DNA of 64,000 nucleotides, taken from NCBI GenBank assembly GCA_964509545.1, contig CAZDXQ010000015.1:7729-71728 (forward strand), in the 5' to 3' direction. Origin of the DNA: JADJWR01 sp964509545 (GTDB lineage Bacteria; Pseudomonadota; Gammaproteobacteria; Burkholderiales; Burkholderiaceae_F). This document shows, piece after piece, positions 38,761 through 47,689 of the stretch (the stretch's first letter is position 1; every line of letters starts with the position of its first letter). The notes below the pieces were generated by a model. The model was not told where the DNA came from. It was given only the letters and a program-made list of their open reading frames with translations, and made no database searches. The translations under genes and the position numbers were made by a program.

Positions 38761-38912
38761 CAGCCAGGCCTGAAGCGCAGCGGTCCTTCAACGCGCCGCT
38801 GCACGAAGCTGGGTGTCGTCCTTGCGCAGGCGCAGCCCCGTGCTCGAGCACAGCCGCCGGGTTTCCGACGGAACTGCTCCAGAATGCCCGAGTCGGGGGC
38901 TGCAACCACACG

Positions 38913-38942
38913 AGCCCACCGCGCCGGGGCGGACGGGCTTTT
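38913..38942 (+). terminator. Intrinsic terminator after hutH
   Basis: An AGCCC / GGGCT outer stem with an inner CCGC-rich stem is followed by four T residues. It lies between hutH and the convergent hemerythrin gene. Confidence 0.6.
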
Positions 38943-38951
38943 CTCGGCAGG

Positions 38952-39359
38952 CTACCCCTTGGCGCCCGCGCCCCCCTTCAGAAAGGCCGCCAGCGGCGCA
39001 TCCTGGTTGTGCGCATGGGCGGCGAACCAGCCCATCAGCTCATGCGCATAGTGCCGCACGCCGTCGATGTCGCCGGCGTCGAAACGGCGCCGCACCTCGG
39101 CCAGGCGCTCGACGAAGCGGTCGTGCTCGCGCTTGTGCAGCCCGTAGTGCGGGTAGTTCTCCTGCAGCATGTACTGCTCTTCGAGCGCGGTATGGCGCAG
39201 CATGTGCTCGTGCAGGGCCAGCAGGTGCTCGCCGTAATCGGCCTCGGCCGGGTCGGTCAGCGCATCGACGATCGCCTGGAACTCGTAGTGCAGGTCGTCG
39301 ATCGGCTTGAAGCCGACGAAGATATCGTCGTGTCGCGTCGTGGGCGCGGCCTGGCTCAT
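38952..39359 (-). CDS. Bacteriohemerythrin
   Basis: A 135-residue four-helix protein carrying the di-iron ligand set: His in DDLHYEF, H...E in HEHMLRHTALEEQYM, HxxxH in HYGLHKREHDRF, and H/D near the end in AHAHNQD. It binds oxygen reversibly and may act as an O2 store or sensor in low-oxygen growth. ATG 39359 starts MSQAAPTTRHDD. It is divergent from an acyl-CoA synthetase. Confidence 0.93.
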   Translation of the reverse strand: MSQAAPTTRHDDIFVGFKPIDDLHYEFQAIVDALTDPAEADYGEHLLALHEHMLRHTALEEQYMLQENYPHYGLHKREHDRFVERLAEVRRRFDAGDIDGVRHYAHELMGWFAAHAHNQDAPLAAFLKGGAGAKG

Positions 39360-39506
39360 GGCGGTCTCCAAGCGGGTTGACTGCGCAAAGGTACGGCGTG
39401 GCCCGGCCAGCGCGCTTGACCGAGCGCAAACGCCGCCCGATCGCACTTGCGTCCGCCGCCGCAAGCGGCAAACTTCGGCCGTCCGATCATCGCCGGGGAG
39501 AAAACC

Positions 39507-41042
39507 ATGCTCGAACTGGCCTCGCTGATCAACCGGCAGGCGCGCTTCCGCGGCGCAGCACCGGCGCTGACTTTCGAGGGCACGACCCACACCTACCAGC
39601 AGTTTGCCGAGCGCGTGAACCGCACCGCGCACGCCCTTGCCGGCCTGGGCATCCGCCGCGGCGACAAGGTCGCGAGCCTGCTCGCCAACTGCCGCGAAGG
39701 GGTCGAACTGATCTTTGCCGCGCCGTCGCTCGGGGCGGTGAACGTGCCGCTGTCGCCGCTGCTGATGGGACCGGGGCTGCGCTCGCTGCTGGCCGATTCG
39801 CAGGCGGCGGCGCTGGTGACACAGGTCTCCATGCTGCCGGTGATCGAGTCGATCCGCGACGAACTGCCGCAGATGCTGCACCGACGCATCGTGCTGGTCG
39901 ACGGCGCCGAGCCCGGCTGTTTCGGCCTGGCCGAACTGCGTGCCACGGCCAGTGATGCGCCGCCGCGCGCTGCGGTCACGCAGGACGACCTGTTCAACAT
40001 CATGTACACCAGCGGCACCACCGGACTGCCCAAGGGCATCATGCACACGCACTTCGTGCGCGCGATGTACGCGCTGCAGATGGGAGCAGCCTGGCGCATG
40101 ACGCCGGAGTCGGTCGTGCTGCACACCGGAGCGATCGTCTTCAACGGCGCCTACACGACGCTGATGCCGTGCTTTCACCTCGGCGCGCACTACGTGCTGG
40201 CGCGGCAGTTCAACGCCGCCGAGACGATCGAGCTGATCGCGCAGCATCGCGTCACGCACACGATGATGGTGCCAGCGCAGATCGTCGCCCTGCTCGACGC
40301 GCCCAATTTCGCGCCGGAGAAACTCGCCTCGCTGCAGATGCTGCTGTCGCTCGGCGCACCGCTGCATGAGGAACAGAAAGCGCGCCTGAACCGCCTGCTG
40401 CCGGGCCGCTTCTACGAGCTGTATGGGCTGACCGAGGGCTTCGTCACCATCCTCGACGTCGCCGACTCGGTGCGCAAGGCGGGCTCGGTCGGCGTGCCGC
40501 CGCCGTTCTTCTCGATGCGCATCGTGCGCGAGGACGGCAGCGACGCCGCCACCGGCGAAATCGGCGAGATTGTCGGCCGCGGCCCGATTCTGATGAGCGG
40601 CTACCACAACCGGCCCGACCTCACCGAGAAGGCGATCCGCAACGGCTGGCTGTTCACAGGCGACATGGGCTTCGTCGACGAGGACGGCTACCTGCACCTG
40701 GTCGATCGCAAGAAGGACATGATCGATTCCGGCGGCGTCAAGGTCTATCCGCGCGATATCGAGGAAGTCGCCGCCCGCCATCCGGCCGTGGCCGAGGTCG
40801 CGGTGTTTGGCATCCCCGACGACAAGTGGGGCGAGACGCCGGTGGCGGCGGTGATCCTGCACGGCGACGCGCAGGTCGGGGAGGAGGAACTGCGCGACTG
40901 GATCAACGCCCGCGTGGCTGCGCGTTACCAGCGGCTGTCGCGTGTGCTCGTCATGAAGGAGTTCCCGCGCAGCGCCGCAGGCAAGACTCTGAAGCGCGAG
41001 ATGCGCGCGCCCTTCTGGGCCGGGCGAGAAAAAAGCATCTGA
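39507..41042 (+). CDS. AMP-dependent acyl-CoA synthetase/ligase
   Basis: A 511-residue ANL-superfamily enzyme. P-loop-like IMYTSGTTGLPKGIMHTH, ELYGLTEGF (A5), GDMGFVDEDGYLHLVDRKKD (A7/A8) and GKTLKREMR with the catalytic Lys near the end. It activates a carboxylic acid to acyl-AMP and then acyl-CoA; the substrate is not evident. GGGGAG lies upstream of ATG 39507. Confidence 0.93.
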   Translation: MLELASLINRQARFRGAAPALTFEGTTHTYQQFAERVNRTAHALAGLGIRRGDKVASLLANCREGVELIFAAPSLGAVNVPLSPLLMGPGLRSLLADSQAAALVTQVSMLPVIESIRDELPQMLHRRIVLVDGAEPGCFGLAELRATASDAPPRAAVTQDDLFNIMYTSGTTGLPKGIMHTHFVRAMYALQMGAAWRMTPESVVLHTGAIVFNGAYTTLMPCFHLGAHYVLARQFNAAETIELIAQHRVTHTMMVPAQIVALLDAPNFAPEKLASLQMLLSLGAPLHEEQKARLNRLLPGRFYELYGLTEGFVTILDVADSVRKAGSVGVPPPFFSMRIVREDGSDAATGEIGEIVGRGPILMSGYHNRPDLTEKAIRNGWLFTGDMGFVDEDGYLHLVDRKKDMIDSGGVKVYPRDIEEVAARHPAVAEVAVFGIPDDKWGETPVAAVILHGDAQVGEEELRDWINARVAARYQRLSRVLVMKEFPRSAAGKTLKREMRAPFWAGREKSI

Positions 41043-41234
41043 GCGCCTCCAGGGCCGGGCTGCGCCCAGCCCGCCCCCCGCGGGGGTCGAGGAAACTTGG
41101 GGCGGCCCTGCGTTTCCTTGAGAGGCGTGGGCGTCGATCCAGCGGCTCCCATCGCCCGGAAAGACGGAGGGCCAGGCACCTCCCGGTGGCTGGCCCGTCC
41201 GAGGGCGGGCTCGATGCCCGCCGCAGGTGGTGTA

Positions 41235-41669
41235 TCAGCGATACACCAGAACTGGAACGGTCGAATGCGTCAGGACCTTCTGCGTTTCGCTCCCAAGTAG
41301 TACTGCGCTCAAGCCGCGACGTCCGTGCGAAGCCATGAAGATGACATCGCAGCCGTACTTCTTCGCCGTGTCGATGATCGCCTCGTACGGTGAAAAGGAC
41401 TTCACCGTGACCGTCTCGCACGGCACGTTGGCATCCTTGGCCGCCTGCACCACCGGCGCCAACCGCTGTTCAGCGGCCTGCGCATTGCGCGCCTCGAAGG
41501 CCTCCAGCGTTTCCGGCCGGTATTCGGACAGCGTCGAATAGGAGTACGGCTCGACCACGGTCACGCCGACAACCGAGGCGCCCAGTTGCCCGGCCATCTT
41601 CAGCGCGCCCTGCACCGCCTTGGCCGATAGCTCGGAACCGTCGGTCGGCAGCAGGATCTTCTTGAACAT
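41235..41669 (-). CDS. Universal stress protein, UspA family
   Basis: A 144-residue single Usp domain. It starts MFKKILLPTDGSELSAKA and keeps the ATP-binding signature G-x2-G-x8/9-G-S/T (SHGRRGLSAVLLGSETQKV), so it is probably of the nucleotide-binding class. It converges with the acyl-CoA synthetase gene. Confidence 0.95.
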   Translation of the reverse strand: MFKKILLPTDGSELSAKAVQGALKMAGQLGASVVGVTVVEPYSYSTLSEYRPETLEAFEARNAQAAEQRLAPVVQAAKDANVPCETVTVKSFSPYEAIIDTAKKYGCDVIFMASHGRRGLSAVLLGSETQKVLTHSTVPVLVYR

Positions 41670-41733
41670 TTCGGTGACTCCGCAGCGTTGAAAGGATCCT
41701 AAGCGTACGCCCGTTCGCCGCCCTTGATGACTG

Positions 41734-42528
41734 TCAAGCCGGCGAGGGGCGGATTGCACCGGCCAGATGCCGCAACGCCGCTGCGGCGGCGGCGAATCCC
41801 ATGGCGCCGGTCACGGCCACGGTCGAGCCGTAACCGGCGCAGGCCAGCCGCGCCTGCGGCGAGCACTGCTGCGGCACGCGTATCGGTTCGTCCGAAAACA
41901 CGGCGGCGACACCGAACCGGCGCACGCGGCCGCCGCTTTCGCGGGCGAATCCGTAGTGCCGGCGCAGCCGATAGCGCACCTTGGCCAGCAGCGGATCACC
42001 CGTCGCGCGGGCCAGATCGTCCTGGCGCAGCCGCGTCGGATCGAGCCGGCCGCCGGCAGCGCCGCAGGTGATGATCGCGATCGACGCCGCGCGGCAGGCG
42101 GCAATCAGCGCTGCCTTGGCGCTGACCTGATCGATGCAGTCGAGCACGACGTCGTATCCCGCGGCGAGCCGCGCCGCGTTCTGCGCATCGACGAACTCCT
42201 CGACCGGCACCACCGCGCAGGCCGGATTGATCGCGCCAATGCGCTCGGCCATCGCCAGCACCTTGGCCTTGCCGTAAGCATCGCCGAGCGCATGAATCTG
42301 GCGGTTGGTGTTGCTTTCGGCGATGTGGTCGAGATCGATCAGCGCGATCGTGCCGACGCCGCTGCGCGCCAGCGCCTCCGCCGCCCAGGAGCCGACGCCG
42401 CCGACGCCGACCACCGCGGCCTTCGCCGCATGCAGCCGCGCATACGCCGCGGCGCCGTACAGCCGCGCCACACCGGCAAAGCGGCGGTCGAGGTCGACGT
42501 CGAGCGCAGCCGGCTGCGGGCGATCCAT
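41734..42528 (-). CDS. tcdA: tRNA threonylcarbamoyladenosine dehydratase
   Basis: A 264-residue ThiF/E1-like enzyme. ATP-binding VVGVGGVGSWAAEALARSG, DLDHIAESNTNRQ, VLDCIDQVSAKAALIAAC and VFSDEP are present. It cyclises t6A37 of tRNA to ct6A. It shares the minus strand with the TerB/DUF697 gene, 6 bp upstream. Confidence 0.94.
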   Translation of the reverse strand: MDRPQPAALDVDLDRRFAGVARLYGAAAYARLHAAKAAVVGVGGVGSWAAEALARSGVGTIALIDLDHIAESNTNRQIHALGDAYGKAKVLAMAERIGAINPACAVVPVEEFVDAQNAARLAAGYDVVLDCIDQVSAKAALIAACRAASIAIITCGAAGGRLDPTRLRQDDLARATGDPLLAKVRYRLRRHYGFARESGGRVRRFGVAAVFSDEPIRVPQQCSPQARLACAGYGSTVAVTGAMGFAAAAAALRHLAGAIRPSPA

Positions 42529-42534
42529 CGTCCC

Positions 42535-43494
42535 TCAGCGCTCGCGCACCATCTGCACGATGCGGTTGACGTCGATCGTGCGCGCCTGCTGCTCGATCTG
42601 CGGCTGGTAGCGGCCCTGCAGGCCGCGCGCCTCCTGCACCATGCCGTCGAACGCGTCTTTCAGCATCTGCGTGGTCATCGTCCGCCCGCCGGCGTAGTAG
42701 CGCACCGCGACCTTGCCCAGCGCATAAGTGGTGGCGAAGGAGAACGCTACGCCGGTGGCGCCACGCGCCAGCGAACCGGCCATGCGCCCCGCGACCTTGC
42801 CGAACAGGCCGCCGATCAGCTTGCGGCCGATCTCCTCGAGGTACTGGCCGGTCAGGCCCACGCCCATCGCCGCCAGCAGGTCCTTGATGTGGCCGCGGTC
42901 CAGCTCGTAACCATGTGCCTTGCCGATGCGGTAGACCATGCGCATCTGCAGCGGGATGATCGCCATCGACGCCATCGACTGCGGCAGCAGTTCGAGGGCG
43001 CCGTTCAGGATCGAAGTGTTAAGGATCATCTTTTCCAGTTCGGCCGCATCGGCGGCCACGGCCGCCACGACCTGAGCCTGCGCTGAACCCTGGGCCGGTG
43101 CCGGCGCGGCAAGCGCAGTGGTCGCCAGCGCGTCGGCGATCGCCGCCGGCTCGGCCATCTGCGGCGGCGTCAGGTTCAGCGCCGCGCCGAGCTCGCCCAG
43201 AAAGCGCGTTTCAGCCTCGTTGCGCAGGCCGTCCGCATCGCACACGCCCACGGCCAGTTCGAAAGCCAGTTGCCGCAGCTCGGTGCTGCCGAGGGTCGCC
43301 GCCGCCTGCGTGACGCCGATGCGCTTGAGCAGCACGTCCTGATACAGCGCCGGCAGGTTCAGGCCGGAGGCCGCCGCGTCAAGAGACTCGGCCACGCGCC
43401 GGACTTCGTCGCGCTCGGCGTCGGCCTTGTGGCCATCGGCGTAGGCCGCCATCAGGGCGATGGCCAGCACGGCTCGGGTTTCTTCGGTGTTCAT
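42535..43494 (-). CDS. TerB-like / DUF697 domain membrane-associated protein
   Basis: A 319-residue protein. Residues about 5-115 form a TerB-like helical domain (ALMAAYADGHKADAERDEV, FELAVGVCDADG, AETRFLGELGAAL) with paired acidic sites. After an Ala/Pro linker, a DUF697-type region follows (PLQMRMVYRIGKAHGYELD, GGLFGKVAGRMAGSLARGATGVAFSFATTYALG in part) with a hydrophobic helix pair. Such proteins are thought to act at the membrane, but function is unknown. Confidence 0.85.
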   Translation of the reverse strand: MNTEETRAVLAIALMAAYADGHKADAERDEVRRVAESLDAAASGLNLPALYQDVLLKRIGVTQAAATLGSTELRQLAFELAVGVCDADGLRNEAETRFLGELGAALNLTPPQMAEPAAIADALATTALAAPAPAQGSAQAQVVAAVAADAAELEKMILNTSILNGALELLPQSMASMAIIPLQMRMVYRIGKAHGYELDRGHIKDLLAAMGVGLTGQYLEEIGRKLIGGLFGKVAGRMAGSLARGATGVAFSFATTYALGKVAVRYYAGGRTMTTQMLKDAFDGMVQEARGLQGRYQPQIEQQARTIDVNRIVQMVRER

Positions 43495-43548
43495 CGAGGC
43501 TGCTCACTCCAAGTGGGTCGCGAGCCGAAAGCTTGCCATACTGGCGCC

Positions 43549-44310
43549 GTGAACAGACAGAAGCAGGACGCGCCCGCACCGGTGAAGAGCCTCGGCGTTG
43601 CCGCCGAGGACGCGCAGGCGCGACTGCTCGCCGCCTATCCCTCGCTGGCCGACCTGCCGCCCTTACTGCGCCACGAAATGCTCGGGCAACTTACGGTGCT
43701 GCGCCTGCCGGCGGGCAGCGTGCTGTTTCGCGAGCAGGATGCCTGCACTGGCTTCCCGATGGTGCTCGGCGGCCGCGTGCGCATCAGCCGCGTGCTGGCC
43801 GACGGCCGCGAACTGGTGCTCTACGACGTCGGTCCCGGCGAAAGCTGCGTGCTGTCGACGACCTGCCTGCTCGGCAACGCGCGCTACAACGCGCACGGCG
43901 TCTGCGAGACCGACATCGAACTGGCGCTGCTGCCGCGGGCCGTATTCGACCGCCTCGTCGCCGAGCATCCGCCGTTCCGCACGGCGGTGTTCAATCTTTT
44001 CGGCGAACGCCTCGTGCGGCTGGTCGAACTGGCCGAGGCCGTTGGATTTCAACGGGTCGAGCAGCGGCTGGCCGCCGCCCTGCTCGGTGTCGGCCGCGAA
44101 CTGCGCACGTCGCACGAGAAGCTGTCGCAGCGGCTGGGCACATCACGCGAAACCGTCAGCCGGGCGCTGAAGGTCTTCGAGGGCAACGGATGGGTCAGGC
44201 TTAGCCGCGGTGCGATCGAAATCCTGCAGCCGCAGAAACTGCGCGCGCTGGCCGACGGCGGCGCCCTTTCTGTGATCCCCGTCACTGAAGGGCAGCGGGC
44301 GCGGCAATAA
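43549..44310 (+). CDS. Crp/Fnr family regulator with four Cys in the sensor domain
   Basis: A 253-residue regulator from GTG 43549. A cyclic-nucleotide-binding-like fold (LPAGSVLFREQDACTGF, GGRVRISRVLADGRELVLYDVGPGE) is followed by a C-terminal HTH_Crp helix (KLSQRLGTSRETVSRAL). It lacks the N-terminal Cys cluster of oxygen-sensing FNR but has Cys66, Cys100, Cys106 and Cys119 in the sensor domain. A DUF2892 gene follows. Signal unknown; a redox or sulfur-species sensor is a hypothesis. Confidence 0.9.
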   Translation: MNRQKQDAPAPVKSLGVAAEDAQARLLAAYPSLADLPPLLRHEMLGQLTVLRLPAGSVLFREQDACTGFPMVLGGRVRISRVLADGRELVLYDVGPGESCVLSTTCLLGNARYNAHGVCETDIELALLPRAVFDRLVAEHPPFRTAVFNLFGERLVRLVELAEAVGFQRVEQRLAAALLGVGRELRTSHEKLSQRLGTSRETVSRALKVFEGNGWVRLSRGAIEILQPQKLRALADGGALSVIPVTEGQRARQ

Positions 44311-44360
44311 CCTGCGTTCGTGGGCCCGCTTCCGGGTCCAGCAACCCAATGGAGACATTG

Positions 44361-44567
44361 ATGAAAGCCAATGTGGGCGGCATCGACCGCATCCTGCGCA
44401 TCGCCGTCGGCGCGCTGCTGATCGTGCTCGCGGCACTCAACGTGATCGGCGCGTGGGGCTATATCGGCATCGTTCCGCTGCTGACCGGCCTGTTCCGTTT
44501 CTGCCCGGTTTATCTGCCCTTCGGCTGGAGCAGCTGCGAAACGAGGTCCGGCAAGGCGAACGCGTAG
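44361..44567 (+). CDS. DUF2892 (YgaP-like) small membrane protein
   Basis: A 68-residue protein beginning ANVGGIDRILRIAVGALLI, followed by a second hydrophobic helix and FRFCPVYLPFGWSSC, all typical of DUF2892. GGAG lies before ATG 44361, which is preferred over ATG 44349. It sits directly after the Crp/Fnr gene and is probably its target or partner. Confidence 0.9.
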   Translation: MKANVGGIDRILRIAVGALLIVLAALNVIGAWGYIGIVPLLTGLFRFCPVYLPFGWSSCETRSGKANA

Positions 44568-44625
44568 CGCTGTAGCACGCTGCGCCGGCGGGCGGCGCAG
44601 TTCGTGCCCGCCCGGACAGGCGGTG

Positions 44626-46050
44626 CTAATGCACCGCCTTGACCATGTCCTCGACGACCTTCTTGGCGTCGCCGAAGACCATCATCGTCTTGTCCATGTA
44701 GAACAGTTCATTGTCCAGCCCGGCGTAGCCGGCGGCCATCGAGCGCTTGTTGACGATGATCTGCCGTGCCTTGTAGGCCTCGAGGATCGGCATGCCGGCG
44801 ATCGGGCTCTTCGGATCCTTGGCGGCGGGGTTGACCACGTCGTTGGCGCCGAGCACCAGCACCACGTCGGTGTCGGCGAACTCGGAGTTGATGTCCTCCA
44901 TCTCGAAGACCTGGTCGTAGGGCACCTCGGCCTCGGCCAGCAGAACGTTCATGTGCCCCGGCATGCGCCCGGCGACCGGATGGATCGCATAGCGCACGCG
45001 GATGCCCTTCTCGATCAGCTTGTCGGCCAGTTCCTTCAGCGGGTGCTGGGCGCGGGCCACCGCCAGCCCGTAGCCGGGAACGATCACCACGCTTTCGGCG
45101 TTGGCCATCAGGAAGGCCGCGTCGTCGGGTGAACCGCTCTTCACCGGCCTTTGTTCCGCAGCGCCCGCCGCCACCCCGCCTTCCTGGCCGAAGCCGCCGA
45201 GGATGACGTTGAAGAACGAGCGGTTCATCGCCTTGCACATGATGTAGGACAGGATCGCGCCGGACGAACCGACCAGGCTGCCGGCGATGATCAGCATCGA
45301 GTTGTTCAGCGAAAAGCCGATGCCGGCCGCCGCCCAGCCCGAGTAGCTGTTGAGCATCGACACCACCACCGGCATGTCGGCGCCGCCGATGGGGATGATG
45401 ATCAGCACGCCGAGCACGAAGGCGATGGCCAGCATCGCCCAGAACGGCAGCCACTGCTGGGTCGCGGCGAACCAGATGCCGAACACCAGCATGGCGATCG
45501 CCAGCACGAGGTTCAGCATGTGCTGGCCGGGGAAGACGACCGGCGCGCTCTTGAACACGCGCAGCTTGTAGCGGCCGGCCAGCTTGCCGAAGGCGATCAC
45601 CGAGCCGGAGAAGGTGATCGCGCCGACGAAGGCGCCGATGAAAAGCTCCACCCGGTTGCCGACCGGGATCAGTTCGCCCTTGGCGACGATGTTGAACGCC
45701 CACGGCTCCGCCACCGTGGCGATGGCGATGAACACCGCCGCCAGGCCGACCATCGAGTGCATGAAGGCAACCATCTCGGGCATCTTGGTCATCTCGACCT
45801 TGAAGGCGATGGTGGTGCCGATCGCGCCGCCGACCACCAGTCCGGCGAGGATCCAGCCCATGCCGACGCCGGCCATCCCGGGTGCGACGCGGAAGATCAG
45901 CGCCACCGTGGTGACCATGGCGATGGCCATGCCGACCATGCCGAACACGTTGCCGGCGCGCGAGGTGGTCGGATGCGACAGGCCCTTGAGCGCCTGGATA
46001 AAGCACACCGACGCGACGAGGTACAGAAGGATGACGAGGTTGAGGTTCAT
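44626..46050 (-). CDS. pntB: NAD(P) transhydrogenase subunit beta
   Basis: A 474-residue membrane subunit. About nine TM helices (LNLVILLYLVASVCFIQALKG at the start) are followed by the NADP-binding domain III (VVIVPGYGLAVARAQHP, HPVAGRMPGHMNVLLAEA, NDVVNPAAKDPKSPI). It couples hydride transfer from NADH to NADP with proton entry. ATG 46050 is chosen since upstream codons belong to a repeat. Confidence 0.97.
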   Translation of the reverse strand: MNLNLVILLYLVASVCFIQALKGLSHPTTSRAGNVFGMVGMAIAMVTTVALIFRVAPGMAGVGMGWILAGLVVGGAIGTTIAFKVEMTKMPEMVAFMHSMVGLAAVFIAIATVAEPWAFNIVAKGELIPVGNRVELFIGAFVGAITFSGSVIAFGKLAGRYKLRVFKSAPVVFPGQHMLNLVLAIAMLVFGIWFAATQQWLPFWAMLAIAFVLGVLIIIPIGGADMPVVVSMLNSYSGWAAAGIGFSLNNSMLIIAGSLVGSSGAILSYIMCKAMNRSFFNVILGGFGQEGGVAAGAAEQRPVKSGSPDDAAFLMANAESVVIVPGYGLAVARAQHPLKELADKLIEKGIRVRYAIHPVAGRMPGHMNVLLAEAEVPYDQVFEMEDINSEFADTDVVLVLGANDVVNPAAKDPKSPIAGMPILEAYKARQIIVNKRSMAAGYAGLDNELFYMDKTMMVFGDAKKVVEDMVKAVH

Positions 46051-46066
46051 TCCGCACTCCGCGCGA

Positions 46067-46141
46067 CCGTCGTCCCGGCGCAGGCCGGGACCCAAGTTTC
46101 AGTGCGCCCCGATCGGGCCCCGGCCTGCGCCGGGGCGACGC
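46067..46141. repeat. Dispersed inverted repeat, copy B
   Basis: CGTCCCGGC-GCA-GGCCGGGACC at the left and GGGCCCCGGCC-TGC-GCCGGGGCGACG at the right, between pntB and the small alpha subunit gene. Same architecture as copies A, C and D with a GC-rich stem variant. Confidence 0.75.
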
Positions 46142-46156
46142 GTGGCTTGATGGTCA

Positions 46157-46471
46157 TCACTTCGCCCCCTCCGCCTTCTTCGGCTCCTTCTTCTTGAACA
46201 TCTCCAGCATCCGCCGCGTGACCAGGAAGCCGCCGAAGACATTGACGGCGGCCAGTGCCACCGCCAGCACGCCCATGATCTTGCCGAGGCCGCTTTCGGT
46301 CATCGCCGCAGCGAGCATGGCGCCGACGATGATGATCGCCGAGATGGCGTTGGTGACGCTCATCAGCGGCGTATGCAGCGCCGGCGTGACGTTCCACACC
46401 ACGTGGTAGCCGACGTAGATCGCCAGCACGAAGATGATCAGGTTGACGACGGTGGGATTGACGGCTTCCAC
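46157..46471 (-). CDS. pntAB: NAD(P) transhydrogenase subunit alpha, part 2
   Basis: A 104-residue, three-to-four-TM subunit beginning AVNPTVVNLIIFVLAIYVGY with HTPLMSVTNAISAIIIVGA, the conserved core of domain II in three-subunit transhydrogenases. Nine bases separate it from the nitronate monooxygenase-like gene upstream. The Lys/Glu-rich C-terminus is cytoplasmic. Confidence 0.96.
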   Translation of the reverse strand: MEAVNPTVVNLIIFVLAIYVGYHVVWNVTPALHTPLMSVTNAISAIIIVGAMLAAAMTESGLGKIMGVLAVALAAVNVFGGFLVTRRMLEMFKKKEPKKAEGAK

Positions 46472-46480
46472 GGTGGACTC

Positions 46481-47557
46481 CTAAAGAAGTGCTTCGAGTT
46501 CGCGCTGCAGGCGGCGGACGACCTCGCCGGCCGGCTCGGTCGTGGCCAGACCCGCCGCCTGCCCGGCCCAAAGCGAAACGTATTCAGCCTTGCCCTGTGC
46601 GTTGGCCGCCGCGCGGATGTCCTGCGTCAGGCGGTTCTGGATCGGGTATTCGGGAATGTCGCCGGCGGCGTCGATTTCCAGCATGAAGCGGTTGACCACG
46701 CCGCGCGCCCAGCGGCCGGAAAACGCGCGCGTCAGCCGCGTGCTCGTGTCGTCGATGCCGGCCAGCGCCGCCTTGTAGGCTTCGGAGGCGCCGCACTCGG
46801 GGGTACGCAGCAGCGCGCTGCCCAGTTGCACGCCGCTGGCGCCGAGCAGCAGCGCGGCGGCGATCTGCTCGGCCGTCATCACGCCACCGGCGGCGATCAC
46901 CGGCACGTCGACCGCCGCCGCCACCTGCGGCAGCAGCGCGAACAGGCCGATCTGCGCCGCTTCCGGCGGCACGGCGAACGTGGGACGGTGCCCGCCCGAC
47001 TCGATGCCGGAGGCGACGATGGCATCGCAGCCGAGTTCGGCCAGCTGCCGCGCATCGCACGTGCAGCCGGCCGCACCGATCACCTTCGCCCCCTGCGCGT
47101 GCAACGCCCGCAGCCGCGCCGCGTCGAGCGCACCGAAGGTGAATGAGACGACCGGCACGCGCGCCGCGAGCACCACCTCGAACTGCTCGGCGAAATCCGG
47201 CGCGAAGGTCGACGGCAGCTTGCCGCGCGGCAGATCCAGTTCGGTGCGATAGCGAGCCAGTTTCGCCTGCATGCGCAGGATCTGCGCCTCGTCGAGTTTC
47301 GGCTGCGGCGTGACGAACAGGTTTGCCGCGAAGGGCCGGTCGGTCAGCTCGCGGATGCGTTTGATCGCGGAGTCGATCTGCTTGGGCGTCATCATCCCGC
47401 AGCCGATCGAGCCGAGCCCGCCGGCATTGCTCACCGCGGCGGCGAGCTCCGGCGTGTTCACGCCCGCCATCGGCCCGCCGACGATCGCATGCTCGATGCC
47501 GAGCAACGACGTCAGCCGCGCGGCGCGGCGGCGGATGAGATCAGCGGAGCGCGCCAC
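46481..47557 (-). CDS. Nitronate monooxygenase (2-nitropropane dioxygenase) family
   Basis: A 358-residue FMN TIM-barrel flavoprotein with IVGGPMAGVNTPELAAAVSNAG, LGSIGCG, GIESGGHRP (FMN phosphate loop and catalytic-region His) and PVIAAGGVMTAEQIAAALLLGASG. It oxidises nitronates, or acts as a related enoyl/reductase type. GTG 47557 is chosen because the open frame further upstream is encoded by a dispersed repeat. It sits between pntAA and pntAB, an unusual guest in this operon. Confidence 0.88.
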   Translation of the reverse strand: MARSADLIRRRAARLTSLLGIEHAIVGGPMAGVNTPELAAAVSNAGGLGSIGCGMMTPKQIDSAIKRIRELTDRPFAANLFVTPQPKLDEAQILRMQAKLARYRTELDLPRGKLPSTFAPDFAEQFEVVLAARVPVVSFTFGALDAARLRALHAQGAKVIGAAGCTCDARQLAELGCDAIVASGIESGGHRPTFAVPPEAAQIGLFALLPQVAAAVDVPVIAAGGVMTAEQIAAALLLGASGVQLGSALLRTPECGASEAYKAALAGIDDTSTRLTRAFSGRWARGVVNRFMLEIDAAGDIPEYPIQNRLTQDIRAAANAQGKAEYVSLWAGQAAGLATTEPAGEVVRRLQRELEALL

Positions 47558-47562
47558 GATGC

Positions 47563-47673
47563 TGTGTCGTTCCCGCGCAAGCGGGAACCCAGAGGTTGAC
47601 GTAATGTCCGCGGACCCCGCAGCAGAACTCGGCGGGTCCAGTGGATTCCCGCTTGCGCGGGAATGACACATCG
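47563..47673. repeat. Dispersed inverted repeat, copy C (best formed)
   Basis: Outer ends TGTGTCGTTCCCGC / GCGGGAATGACACA are near-perfect complements. Each end contains its own small hairpin (GTTCCCGC-GCAA-GCGGGAAC; TTCCCGC-TTGC-GCGGGAA). It lies between pntAA and the next gene downstream. Confidence 0.8.
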
Positions 47674-47689
47674 GCGTCGAAAAGCAACT

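Noticed and set aside
43549..43700. Crp/Fnr protein as an oxygen-sensing FNR
   Set aside because: The N-terminal Cys cluster needed for the 4Fe-4S centre is absent.
44580..44600. CTGCGCC/GGCGCAG hairpin between the DUF2892 and pntB genes as a terminator
   Set aside because: The stem is good but no T tract follows on either strand, so intrinsic termination cannot be claimed.
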